The notes beneath the pieces are model-generated. The model was not told the DNA's origin. It saw only the letters and a program-made list of their open reading frames with translations, and made no database searches. From Bisporella sp. PMI_857 (Eukaryota; Ascomycota; Leotiomycetes; Helotiales; Helotiaceae), in the NCBI GenBank assembly GCA_021307315.1, contig JAJSPD010000047.1:124001-188000 (forward strand): 64,000 nt of DNA, written 5' to 3'. Below are positions 36,081 to 47,742 of the stretch, piece by piece. The position numbers and the translations under genes are program-made. The first letter of the stretch is position 1. Each line of letters begins with the position of its first letter.

Positions 36081-36756
36081 TACACGCCCCCAGATCTCCT
36101 CCACCTTTCTTTTGCCTTCATTACATCCACGATAACAACAAAAGTTCGTCTTCACCAACTACCACGTCTCACTCCTTCGTAGTAAGCTTCTGCATCTCAC
36201 CTATTCGAACACACTTTCCATAGGTCATCTATCCAATCATTTAATTCAGTCTATCCAGTCAATCCAATCCAGATTGTCTGCTGACTTCTGCCAGCCCATC
36301 CTCGCGCTTTTTCGCGTCCGACCTATCGCAACAAGATTCACACCAAACACGATAGCTCATTACCTGTAGGCCGTTTTCTCTTCTGTCCTACAATCCTCTC
36401 TGCCAAGCATCCTTCCCAGCATCTCAGTCTCCTCATTCCCGATCACAACGCTTTCTATCACAACCCCGTCACTTTGAAATTGTGTGCCATATTACACTCT
36501 CTCCTTCTTTTCTCTTCCACGGCTATTGCCATCCACAAAAAATATCTCATAACTTCTCATCCGCCTTCAACTCACTTGGTATTTGCTCTTCAGCCTTGCT
36601 TTGGGCTACATCCAGATCTTCGACCTCGATTCTTACTTCGTTTTTCTTATCGTACGAACACCTGCAAAGCTCATCCATCCTGTTTGAGCCTACTGTGCAG
36701 ATCTTCTTATCAACAATAAAATCACAGCTAACCTCCATCATTGACAGATCGCCATA
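36081..36756 (+). other. Long pyrimidine-rich 5' leader of the Myb-like array gene
   Basis: About 675 bp are strongly C/T-biased on the plus strand with poor coding character. Fungal genes with high or tightly regulated expression often have such leaders. Several short upstream frames occur in it. Confidence 0.45.
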
Positions 36757-39700
36757 ATGCCTTTAAACTGGAAGGATCCCTCTGCTACGACCCGCCTCCT
36801 CGCTGCCATTATTGCCGCTCATCCTAATCTCAAGCTTAATTATGAAGGTAAGCATCTTCTCTTCGCCCCTAATCATACACCACACCTCGTTTCGTCTCCC
36901 TATGTCTCCCCGTTTTGTTTCTTGTGAACCTTGCTCTTGACTGCACTTCGATCTCAAGCATCCATTGATTACCTGCGGATTTTTTTTGTGTTACGTCAAA
37001 TCTCTGTTGATTTTTTGCTAGATGTCGGTCGGTACTACGGAGGGGGAGCACGATACAAGCAGATTTGGGATGGAATGAATCGCGTCAAGCGCTTTGCTGC
37101 AGACCTCTCAATTGCTGTTGAGAGAGGAGAAGACCCGATCAATGTCGAGCTCATCAGTGATGGCCGAAAGTGTAAGGACGGAACATCATTGCAGTTTCCC
37201 TTGTTTGGATTGCATGCAAGTGCTTGGTTTCTTCTGATTTGATTTTGATACTTGTGTTATAGGTGTTTCCCGATGCATGGGAGGTGACTCTACCCCTTCT
37301 GCCATTGAGAATCGGATGAGAAGAGTCAAAACTGATGCGAAGTCCATCAACAACGCTCTTGAAAGAGGCGCCGATCCTTCGAATATTGGTATGACAACCA
37401 GCAACGCCGACACGAGTCGAGTCAGGCATTTCCTTGCGTTTTACAGAATGATCTCCTTACGTTGAGAATAGCTGATCTATTCGGAACAGCCATGTGTTGA
37501 CATGATTTCAGAGATTGCTCGATACTTTGGAGAAGGTTTGAACAAGAAAGCGGTCTCAAATTGCCTATTCCGTCACGTCACTCCAGTTGTCAAGCACCTT
37601 CAGGCCGAGGCAGATGGAGCTTTTGAAGATAATGGTCTGGGAGTTCACCTTCTACTACTTTTGCTGTATCATTTGTTTGTTTTTACCAAGTATCTGATTC
37701 GTATGTGTACACGGACTTTAGCCTATCATTTGCAGACATCTTGAGAGGCTTTGCAAGAGATACTACTGGCCCTTGGTATCAAGTTTGCCATTATGCATCA
37801 TGTGATGCCCAAAGTCAAACTCCTGCAAGATGCAGCTGCGGAAGGCAAGGGTCCGAATGACCTCGACCTTTTCACAGATGAAGGTAACGATGTCACTATT
37901 TGAGCGTTCCCACCTTTTTTCTTTTTTACGCTTGGATGCCTTACCTTCGTACTGTACATTTTATGAATCCGAGATCTAATTAGTCTGCTTAGAAATTGTG
38001 AACTACATGGGTAGCGACTGCACAGAAGAGGCTGTTAAGTCGAAGCTAAAGAAAAGCTTTAGGCCGCTTGCTCGACTGCAGCGCTTGGCTTTTGAGACTA
38101 AACATGATCCGGCATTTGTGGACGTCCAAGTGGACATCAAGTCATATGATGGTCAGGGCCGAGTCTTTTTTTTCATTTGTTTGTTTTCATAACATGTATT
38201 CTACATTTCACACTTTTTGGGAGTCCAGTATCAACGTTAATCATCTGATTAGATATCTCTACTTTCATGGGAGGTGATTGCACTAAGAGTGCCATCAAAC
38301 AGAGGCTTCAGAAAAATTTCAAGCCGCTAGCTAAGTTGCAGCGCCACGCTCACGAGACCGATCATGATCCCCAGTTTGTTGACATCGAAGTCGATTATAA
38401 GACCTTCGAATGTCAGAATCTTTACGTTTTACATAATAATGTTGCAGCACACGTCCAATCTTTTTATCAGGATATACCTTCATTAATTAACAATATCTGC
38501 AGACATTGCTTTCTACATGGGCCGTGATGCGAGCACAGTGGCTGTGAAGTTGCGAATAGTGCAGAACTTCAAGCCCCTTGCTCAATTGCAGCGACATGCT
38601 TGTGAGACAGATCATGATCCACAATTCGTTGATCTCCAGGTTAACTACAAAACCTATGGCTGTCAGAGCTCACTCTTTTTCATTCTTGTTTTTGCAGCAC
38701 AGGTTAAATTAGTTTCCCACAGCAGAACATCCGTTGTTAATGGAATTGGCAGATATTGCTTTTTACTTAGGTGACGACGCCACGAAGAAGGCAGTCGAGT
38801 TGCGAATCACAGAGAGACTTAAGCCTCTTGCGAGATTGCAGCGCCACGCTCGGGAGACCAAGAATAACCCCCAGTTTGTGGACGTTACAGTTACCTACAA
38901 GAACTATGAGTGTCAGAACTATAGTTTCTTTCCATATGATGCTGATTTGCTATTTGATACTTCAAGTCTTTTTTACCTAATTATGTCGTTTGTTAATCAT
39001 CATCACAGAAATGGCTCGATTGATGGGCGGAGAGGCCACCCCAAGCATTCTTAAGAACCGGATTATTGACAAGTTAAGCGCAATAGGCAAACTTCAACAA
39101 GTTGCCGCAGACGCTGGTCGAGATCCTGCCGAGATCGACCTTGATGTTGATCGAAAGAACTTCAAAAGTTAGAAGCTTAGCATCATCATGTTCAATTCTA
39201 TTTTTTGCTTTTTGAATTTGCACACAACACAGACACACCATCTTGTCGCACAACCCTCAAGCTTTGGCCCTCATTGATCATATTATGAACAGAAATTGCC
39301 AAGTACATGGGCACTGATGCCACGGGATCCGCCTTGAGTTTCCAATTCAAGGACAAGTTTAGGCCTATCGCAAAGGTTCAACGCTATGCGATCAATAACG
39401 GTCTAGACCCTAAATATACCGGCATCAATATTCAAGCGAAAGATCTTCGGGCTCAAGATCTAGGTGGTCGGGGATATTTATTTACTGTTTCTCCACATAC
39501 CAATCTATTTCATCAATTATACAGGCAGCAGAGATTAATATATGCCTTATAGAGATTGCAAGACACATGGGCACCGATGTCACAAAGGGTGGCCTGGAAT
39601 GGCAGTTCCGTAGCTGGAAGAAAGGCGCCAAAATCCAGCAGGAAGCCCTGAGCAAAGGCATCGATCCTAAGGATGTTAACGTCGAAGTCAACGTTAAGGG

Positions 39701-40739
39701 CGAGCCTCGTGAAGACCATCAACACACTTGTACTATATTTCTTTCTTTGTGTTATACCCCAACAAATCACAGCACACATCAGCTCACCGAGATGGACGAG
39801 AAGGTTTTGTTGATTTGATTTGCAGAGTTGGCACATTATCTGAGCGATGGAGCCACAGGCTATGCACTGCAGTATCGTTTCAGAAAGCATCAAAAAAGAT
39901 GCTGAGCAGATGAGAGGTTGCCAGTGGCGTTTTTCTCTCCCTCTTTCACCCTGTTATTTCATAACTAGCACAAAGTAGCACATGACATCACATGATATCC
40001 AGAGTTCGATTTATGACTGACCACAATAGCTATGTCCAAGGTTTTGAACGATGGAACCACAGCTTCTACCATTGAGCACCGCTTCCGCCCCTACAAAAAA
40101 GAAGCTGTGGAAATGAATGCTAGTAGCCAGGCTACTCTACCCCAACCACGTTCCTCCTAAATTTGCGTTGCTTGGAATACTTCTCTCCTTGTGTCTATGC
40201 TCTAGCTCTGATTTGCGTCCATAAGATAGATATTCCCTTACGTCATTTTCTTTCGAAACCACCCATCTCTTCCATGAAACACAAGCTAACATTCTATATT
40301 TTAGCTCTCGCTGGAGCCTATGGTGATGTCAACGGTAACGGCCCTGCCGGAACCCCTACCAAGAAGGCTTCCACCCCTCGCAAGTCCCGTACCACCAAGA
40401 AGAAGGGCGCCGCTGCCGCTGATGGAGATGATGACGATGACGAGGAGCCAGGATCCGCCAAGAAGGGTGCATTGAACAAGGTTGCCACGGGTCGTGTCAC
40501 CAAGGGTCGTGCTCCAAAGGCCGCCATCAAGAAGTACGCTGAAGAGTCGGAGGAGGAGGACGACGACGATGGAAACGGAGAGATCATCGACGCTTCGTAA
40601 GTATTCTTCTTTTTAAACAAGTCACTACATGGCTAACATACCGCGCAGCCACATCACCTCCAACGGCAACGGTTACCACTCCGGTGATTTCGCCGACGAT
40701 GACGGGAACGATCTCTACTTCGAGACGGAGGAGGCTTAA
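36757..40739 (+). CDS. Myb-like repeat protein encoded by a tandem exon array
   Basis: The frame starts at ATG 36757 (MPLNWKDPSATTRLLAAIIA), resembling the N-terminal helix of the small fungal Myb-like domain (PF22980 type). It continues through exons 36757-36847, 37022-37171, 37263-37388, 37512-37634, 37746-37883, 37993-38151, 38253-38411, 38503-38661, 38753-38911, 39009-39167, 39293-39463, 39553-39708, 39826-39916, 40030-40122, 40305-40596 and 40649-40739. Exons 2-14 each encode one copy of a module such as DIAFYMGRDASTVAVKLRI followed by FKPLAQLQRHA. Exons 6-10 are all exactly 159 bp. All introns between modules are phase 1. The last two exons encode a Lys-rich then acidic tail (PRKSRTTKKKG, EESEEEDDDDG), ending in LYFETEEA. 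DNA or chromatin binding is inferred. Joining exon 9 to exon 10 creates a TAA, and exon 13 is one base too long, so a single full-length product is doubtful. Alternative splicing or partial decay must be considered. Confidence 0.7.
37993..39167 (+). repeat. Five tandem 159-bp exon units of the Myb-like module
   Basis: Coding units at 37993-38151, 38253-38411, 38503-38661, 38753-38911 and 39009-39167 are identical in length and share the pattern MG-x-D-x-T, FKPLA-x-LQR, HDPQFVD, then YK. The middle three share the T|GTCAG donor. They are separated by introns of 91 to 101 bp and look like duplicates of an exon plus its intron. Confidence 0.9.
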
Positions 40740-41691
40740 GCTCCATCCATCTCTTTCCGTAGGCGGCGAGGCGTCTTCTGTCTCACCACGAGCATATTCG
40801 ACACCACGCTTCCCACACGCAACGGCTCCCCCTCATCTCCCCTTCTCACCTACCCTTTATCGACCTGTACCAACATCACCATGTCCGTCTTTTCCTTTTA
40901 TTTTCCGGGGGGAGGGGTTTTTTTTTCCTTTTTCGGCTTCTACGCACGGCATACCAATATACCCACGCCTCTTTTACTTCAACCCACCACCGCCCTTATT
41001 TCCAAACATCTACGCGGCACGATAACTGCTCATCTACGTTTTCCCCGTACGAAGAACACCCATCTGTTGCAGTATGAGCGGAAATAACCCGTCTGACGGG
41101 GGCCAGCTAACCCCGGCGAGTACCCTAATCGTGTAGCTCTGTCGCGGGGGACTCTGGCTTGGGCAGTGGACGGTTTCTTTTCTTTCGGGGCTTCACGATA
41201 ATTCGGCTTTTTCACCTTTTTTTACAGACGGCCTCCACCTGGATGGGTGGGAGAACTCGGGCTCGAGGACCTTCGGCGGGGGTGGATGGAATGGGATTGT
41301 GGTTTATCTGGCGGTTGGGATTGTGCTTCTCTGGGGATGTTTGGGATGGGAAGGGAATTCGACTGATGGATGGATGGCTTTTCTGTTGCTGATGCATAGC
41401 TGAATGAGAGCTACGGGTTTGTTTTTCCTTGCATCGATGCGCTGTGTTTTATGGACGTGTGATGTGATGTGACGTTCGCTGAATTATTAGACGTGAAGAT
41501 GTGAGATCAAACCGAACCGTCGATACTTCAACCAACATCCGTGTCTGTATAAGCAGACAGCGTTCTCTCTGCGAGAATAACATGCGCAACGAGGTTCCAG
41601 TAGTCCTTCATTCTTCTATGCAATTTAGAATACAGAGTATACAGTTTCCTCGCCGTCTGATTCAGAGCTAAGTCAGATTGTTAAAGATACG
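40740..41691. other. 3' flank of the Myb-like gene, no gene seen
   Basis: This is GC-rich, strongly biased sequence with G-runs and a GATGGATGGATGG microsatellite (41367-41379 region). It has the look of a long 3' UTR followed by spacer. Open frames here are compositional artefacts. Confidence 0.45.
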
Positions 41692-43869
41692 TCATCCAAG
41701 CAACAACTCCCATAGCCCTTCCTTCTCCACATACCCATGATGAATAACATTAATTAACCACACATCCCCCTTGATCCCGTCAATCACGGCCCTGCTCTTC
41801 TCTCCCTTTGCTCCTTGTCCCTTTGCAGAATAGACCCTACCCCACTCACCCCAAATGCCAAACGCCTCCTCTGCCCACGCCCGGAAACTTACCTCCTCAA
41901 TTATCGTTGGAGTGATAATTTCTTTTCCTGGGAACGCCCCCCACGTCACGGCGTTTGTCGATGGGGATGAAGAATCGGATGAGGCTTCACTATCGGATGA
42001 AATAAAGTCACCAGCGGCGTTTGAGGCGTAGAAGGAGATCTGCCCAGCGTAATCTTCGGAGCGAAGTTTCGTAAGGAGTACTGTAAAGGCAGAGGATGGG
42101 ACGAAGAGCTCTACAAAGGCTTTTTGGAAGACGAAGCCGTTTTTCGGACCCCAACCAAATACTAGGTCTATGCTTAAGTATTAGCTTATGTATTAAATTT
42201 CTGTGAGGAGAATGAAAAAAGGTTGGATAATTTACCGGAAGATTTGACACCGTTGACAGCTGGTTGGGATGCTACCGTCCACCAGCCTTTTTGGTTGAGT
42301 TGTGTGAGTTGCCTTTTGATCGTGTTTGTTTCTTCACTGAGACCTTCCTCGCTCCACGGGATTGCAGAGAGCTGTCCTTCAAGATGCTTGAGGAATATAG
42401 AGGTGATGTCCTCTACTGATTCGGGGTAACCTAGGAGCCTTCTGTTAGAAGTGAAATTGGCTTTTAGTAGAAGTACGTACCCCATAGCTTAATAGCAGAA
42501 GAAACAGACATATGAAGAGACACTCCATAACCGTCAATCTCTCCATAAGCTGGACTCCGTGCATCTCCCCATCTGCCGTTTGGATAATCATCCCATGTAG
42601 CCTACGATTATATTTAGTAAAACATGTCACAATTGTTTAGGGTAGACCCACTTCTCTACCTAACGATCCTTCGCCTTCGGATATGGCAAGTGTATTCGCA
42701 CGAGTATTAACAACTTCAGCAGGAATACCGGCTTCCTGCGCCGTAGCCTCCCAGTCTGGATTCGATGTCTTAGGAGCCGTAATTATTATCCGGTTATGTG
42801 GATCAGATCCTACTGACGACTTCCTGCGACCAGAGCGACCAGATCGGAAGTGTCCATTTACAGAAAATGCTTGTATGGTAGCAGCGGGGACCTCAATTAT
42901 CGCGGTCTCAGAATCTTCGTCGGGTGTTTCTGGAGGGATGAGAGATGTTCGTTCCAAGATAAACGACACAGCTTTCTCCAGGTTTAATGTATAAAAGTGG
43001 AAGCCTCTGGGGCTAGGGGATGTCGTTGAGGATTTAATGGAACTGACCATTTCCGAGACGATATCTACTCCGACCTTCTTCACCATCTCGTCATCCCCCT
43101 TCACATCGTCCAGCCTCGACATGATATCTGGTGGCAAAGCTGCATGGCTTAATTTCGTCGTCCGTTTGATCATTTGGTAACTCTGGATGGGCATCATTCC
43201 CGGTATAATAGGTATTGACTTGAAGGCTCCGCTGGAATGTGACCGTAACTTTTCCTCAAACTCATTATACGCCTTAACATCAAAGAAAAGCTGTGTCATG
43301 ATGAAATCTGCTCCTGCTTGCACCTTTTCCACCAGATAAGGCAAATCGTGATCCAAGCTCTGACCCAAAGGATGACTCTCCTCCGCATGTCCTTCCGGGT
43401 ACGCTGCGACTCCAATGCAGAAATAATCCCTATACTGTTTGCGTATATACCGCACCAGGTCGATCGCCCATTCGAACTCCACTTCTCCCTTCTTCCCACC
43501 CTCAACATCATATTCTTCCCGTGGCGGATCCCCTCGCAATGCCAAGATGTTCCTGATCCCCAGCGACCTCGCGTCCTCTAACGCCTTGTCCACAAGGCTC
43601 TTGCTCATATTCGTGCAAGTCAAATGTAAACAAGTCGTCAAGCCGAGCTCTCTCTGACACAGCTCTGCCAATTCCAAGCTCTTCTCTGCAGTACTTCCGC
43701 CCGCGCCCCACGTAACGGTCACAAAAAGTGGCCGCAAAGCTCTAGACATGCGGTCTAGCCGGGCACGCAGGTTCGAAGAGCCCATAGCCGTCTTCGGAGG
43801 GAAGAATTCGAGCGAGAAATATGAGGAATTGGGCGGCAGAGCCGCGATCTTTTCGGTGACTTTCTCCAT
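41692..43869 (-). CDS. Methylenetetrahydrofolate reductase
   Basis: Exons 43869-42652, 42601-42481, 42430-42236 and 42167-41692 join in frame to about 669 residues, typical for fungal MTHFR. The first donor is GTGGGT, chosen because it alone keeps phase. The N-terminal FAD barrel begins with SYFSLEFFPPKTAMG and shows FVTVTWGAGGST, CLHLTCTNMS, LALRGDPPRE and the loop DFIMTQLFFDV. The C-terminal regulatory half shows YPNGRWGDARSPAYGEIDGY, WWTVASQPAVNGV and a family-typical end (WLINVIHHGYVEKEGLWELL). It reduces 5,10-methylene-THF to 5-methyl-THF for methionine synthesis in the cytosol. Fungi often have two paralogs (MET12 and MET13), and which one this is cannot be decided here. Confidence 0.95.
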
Positions 43870-44512
43870 GATTGCAGTATGATACAGGAAACAACCGCTA
43901 CTTGCGTTTGAGGAAAGTAATTCGGGGAAAGTCAGGATCCATTGCTATAGGGAGGGGACGCAGCGTGGGGGAGGCTGAGAATTGATATTTTTGGCGGGGT
44001 TCAGCTTTCGTTAACGGCTGATCCTCGGTAGATTGAACTAACGTCACTAGTGACAAGGGGCGTCTAACTTGAGATTTGTTTGCGAACGTATCCAGATGAT
44101 GCATTCGATATCTTGCTGATTGTTATGGTCAAATTAATATTACAAGTGCACCAAACCCTACATCTCGAGTCGTAGGCTGTTCATACGTCAGAAATGAGCA
44201 CAAAATGAGTGTTGGAAAAGTGAACTCATAAAGCAAGCAGTAACGTGAGAAATTTACCTGAGGATATGTTTCAAATATTCAAGGCATCGAGAATATAGTG
44301 TAGATTATCAGTCTAGTATGCTTCCAGGCATTTAGAGGAAACCTATGTGTGTCTGACTGTCGAGAACCAATCAGTTATAAATACTGAAATATATGGAATG
44401 TTGCACATCATCCGCTCACCGAAAGCGTGAGGCTAGTCATGAAATTCATCTACATTGGTTACATTTATTCTATACTCATCATATAGCATCTTTCATTGCC
44501 ATCACTAGATGT
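43870..44512. other. Intergenic between MTHFR and aminotransferase genes
   Basis: 643 bp between two minus-strand genes. It holds the MTHFR promoter and the aminotransferase 3' flank. No gene or RNA seen. Confidence 0.45.
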
Positions 44513-46438
44513 CTAGCATCCCATGTTCATGCCTAGATCTAACATTTCAATGGACGCATCCCGCGCAGTCGCTGTTCCCTCAATTTCATCAAGTTCGTCT
44601 TTGTTCTTAATCTGCCAAAATTTCTGGGCCGCAGCGGCAAACCGCTTCGAGCTTGTATCTACCACATCATCATCGACAGCCGCAAAGCATATCCTAAAGT
44701 ATTTATACCCCTCTTTCTCCTTGATCTCTTCTGTAGGGCTGAACATCAATCCAGGGCTAACGAGGATGACCCATGGCTTTAAGGTGAAGAAGATCCACAT
44801 CGCGTTTCCGAGCCGCTGCGGGCTAACGACGTTCCAAAGGGGATGAGTTTCATAGTGCATTTTGACCCACAGAAACATGCCTCCTCGTGGCCAGTCGAAA
44901 GAATACATCGTAGTCTTAGAGATGACCGCCCAATCACTCTCAGATGCCTTATTAGGTGTTCCTTGCTTAACATAGTGACGACCATCTTCGAGAATACTAC
45001 ACATACGGTTCATTCTTCGCTCATAGTTACCACGTAGACCTTCAAGCCAGCGTACCCAGCCATCGACCTTCCATCCAGAGAAAGTAGCTTGCTCAGCACG
45101 GGTTTTCTTTGAGAACTCTGCTGTAGCGGCCTGAGGGCCCATAACTAACTCGGCAAGAAGTGATTGAACGAAGCCTGAAGGTTGCTGGGTTGAGGTTTCG
45201 GTGATACGTAATAGGCGCTCTACGATAGCAGGTTGAGCCGTTATCCAGCCGACTCTGCAACCTGGAGCAACCGTCTTCGAAAATGTATCCAAGCGGATAA
45301 CTCTCCCATCAGTGTCGAAATTCAGATATGAAGGAACCAGACTATCGAGGAATTCATATCCCGAGGAATTGGCAAATGTGTGAGCTGAAATCGTTGGTGG
45401 AATAGCTGTCCCACGCGCCTTGGCCTCTGAAACGGCTGCGGACGGATACTGGAGGTACCAATATGGATCATCTTCGACAATTAAAACATCATATTTGCTT
45501 AATATGGCATAGAGCTCCTTGCGCCGTTGGGCGGAAAGCGTTCCGCTGGTTGGGTTCTGGCCAATACTATTTCTTTGTCAGCCCAGATCATACATATTGC
45601 AAGGGTAACGGACGTAACAGTATATAGCAAATGTGGCCTTTTGCCTTGACTCTCGTCCCAATTTGCCAATACCTCTTCTAAAGCCGCTGGGATTATCCCC
45701 TCAAAGTCGATTTTGACTGGTGTGACGGTAAGTCCGAGTGGTCGTGCGGTCTGGACAGCATTCATGTATGCAAATTCTTCGCATAGAATACCTTCACGCT
45801 CACGTATCCAATCGCGTTCCTCATTCCAAGCATTACTGAAGCACTGCAACGTCTTTGCAAAGCCGTCAGTGCTGCCCACCGTAAGGATGATCTCTGCCCC
45901 ACCTTCATATGGTATGTTGGGGTTCAGGTTCTCCCGCGTGAATTGCCGTAGGAAGGAATACAGAGGAGGGTATCCTTGAGCAGTCCCATATTGTAATGCA
46001 GTATCTAAATCTATTTTTGTAATTGGATTTGAGGAGCTTGAGGTATGAGGGACCGCTAAATGTAGAGCAGCACTGGTATCTGGTGCATTGATCGAAGTTG
46101 ACCGTAATTTGTCTGAAAGGACGTTTGGGTCATTTGGGGTTGGCTCCCAGCGTTCTGGTTTTGCAACCTGTGCTTCGAGAGTATCATAAGGAAAATAGTG
46201 ATTGTTTGGGAGTCCTACAAGTGCGCTTAGCATCCATTGTCTCTGTGAAAGCTATTGCCTTACCACCAGCCAAATTTTCAATACCAGGGATCAAAAAATA
46301 TTTATAGAATTCTTTCATGCTACTAGCTTTTCTTGCAGCTGTAACTCTAGAGAAATGATGGCTCAAATCAAGAGGTGGCTTTGGGCCAGAGCTCAATGGC
46401 TCAGTGTCCACCTGCGACACATACTCAAAATCCGCCAT
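44513..46438 (-). CDS. Class I/II aminotransferase, Aro8-like
   Basis: Exons 46438-46264, 46214-45614 and 45566-44513 join in frame to about 609 residues. The PLP fold is clear: YGTAQGYPPLYSFLRQF, ILTVGSTDGFAKTLQ, the IGQNPTSGTLSAQRRKELY segment (usual NPTG), the PLP-binding VEDDPYWYLQYP (Asp-x-x-Tyr) and the Schiff-base lysine in DTFSKTVAPGCRVGW. These match the aromatic/2-aminoadipate aminotransferase branch (ARO8, ARO9, kynurenine aminotransferase). The likely role is transamination of aromatic amino acids or 2-aminoadipate in the cytosol. The protein is longer than yeast Aro8 (500 residues), with insertions near TLKPWVILVSPGLMF. No biosynthetic partner lies nearby, so a secondary-metabolite role is not indicated. 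Confidence 0.9.
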
Positions 46439-47742
46439 AGCGATTGAGTAGGGTGGTGTATATTTTCCGGACTTGGTATTGACAATCTCTTGTATTTATA
46501 AAGAATCGGAAAAGTAGAGAAAACACAAAGATGGGACACCCGCACAGCTTAGATAGGTGTGTTGATTGTCTACCTAGAAATGGTGATGCGTTGGATACAA
46601 GCTTCCTGATAAGAGATAGTCCCACTTACAAATCACGGAACTCGGAGTCGGGCAAGACGTCAGTTAAGAAAGGAAAGGCGCAAAAGTGGAAACGAGCCGT
46701 TGCTGAGTCAGACGCTCTATGGATGGCCAATAGTAGGCCATGAATATCGCAGAATTTCCTTGTTGCATGTCGCCAGAAATTGAGAATAAAATCGAAATGG
46801 GAAAATATGCACACACCTTTGAAATAAGCGGGCCGCCTCATACCGTCGCCCGAGGCTACTTTCCCCATTGTCAACGTAGCAGTAGGCACACTCCTCTTGG
46901 GACCCAGTGTACTTTAGATTGTTACTGCAGGATTCGAAATCTGCTTCACAGTTTTGCGAACTCGGTTTCTTGCTGCATATCATTAATGTAGTTAGCTGAT
47001 TTCATATCCTTGCATGTACACATTTAATGGGAAGAGTGGGGTCAATGCTTCACCAGCAGCCTGCGCGTACTTTATTATGTTCAAAAACTCACTTTCATTC
47101 AGATTATTGGTCCTAGAGAATAAGAACAAGATGACTATCTTTATAGCCGGCTCCGCGGATCACCTATCTTGGAGCCACTTCTTTGCAAAAATACACAATT
47201 CTCAAGAAATCTGGGAGCTATTTGAAGTGTTTAGTATTGCTTAGAAACCAAAGTTCCTACATTTAAGCTGTTTGTGGAACAACTATCTAAGCTGAGACCA
47301 AGATAGGATCCTTTTGGTTATAAAGAACTTGCCTAACCAGAAAGCCTAGCGAAGCATTCAATATTCTCCACCAACAAAGTGTCAAGTCCTGAAGAGTCTT
47401 GTCGAAGATCTTTCAAATCTCAGCTCGAATATCCTCTAACTGATCAAGCAAAAACTCAGATTCTGGAAAATGTAAAAAAGCATACTCAATGGGATCGAAA
47501 AGAGCGTTTGTGTATCTATCTAGTCTTTGAAAGCTCCTGTTTCTATAGATAGTTAAAACACATGTTGCAACACTGCATGATTTGGCGCCATTTTAGGGAG
47601 TAAGCTACAATCATCTTCGTCAGAAGCAAAGGACAGCTGGCATTTACTGAGGTCTGTGTGCCAGAATCTTTGGTCTTAGCCAGAAGGTCAAGCGATGCAT
47701 TATGAATCGGCCCTAAAAATGCAGATACACTACTATGATATA
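46439..47742. other. Intergenic, no gene supported
   Basis: 1.3 kb with short frames only. Nothing matched a known family, and no tRNA arms were found (a weak T-arm-like stretch near 46928 does not fold). Confidence 0.4.

Noticed and set aside
40684..41087. Open plus-strand frames after the Myb-like gene
   Set aside because: They overlap the last exon in another frame and run through C/T-rich 3' sequence; the composition explains the openness.
44513..46438. Secondary-metabolite cluster around the aminotransferase
   Set aside because: No synthase, P450, transporter or regulator gene lies next to it; neighbours are housekeeping or immune genes.
46900..46990. Possible minus-strand tRNA with a TTCGAAT T-loop
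   Set aside because: The arms around the T-loop do not pair, and no acceptor or anticodon stem could be found.
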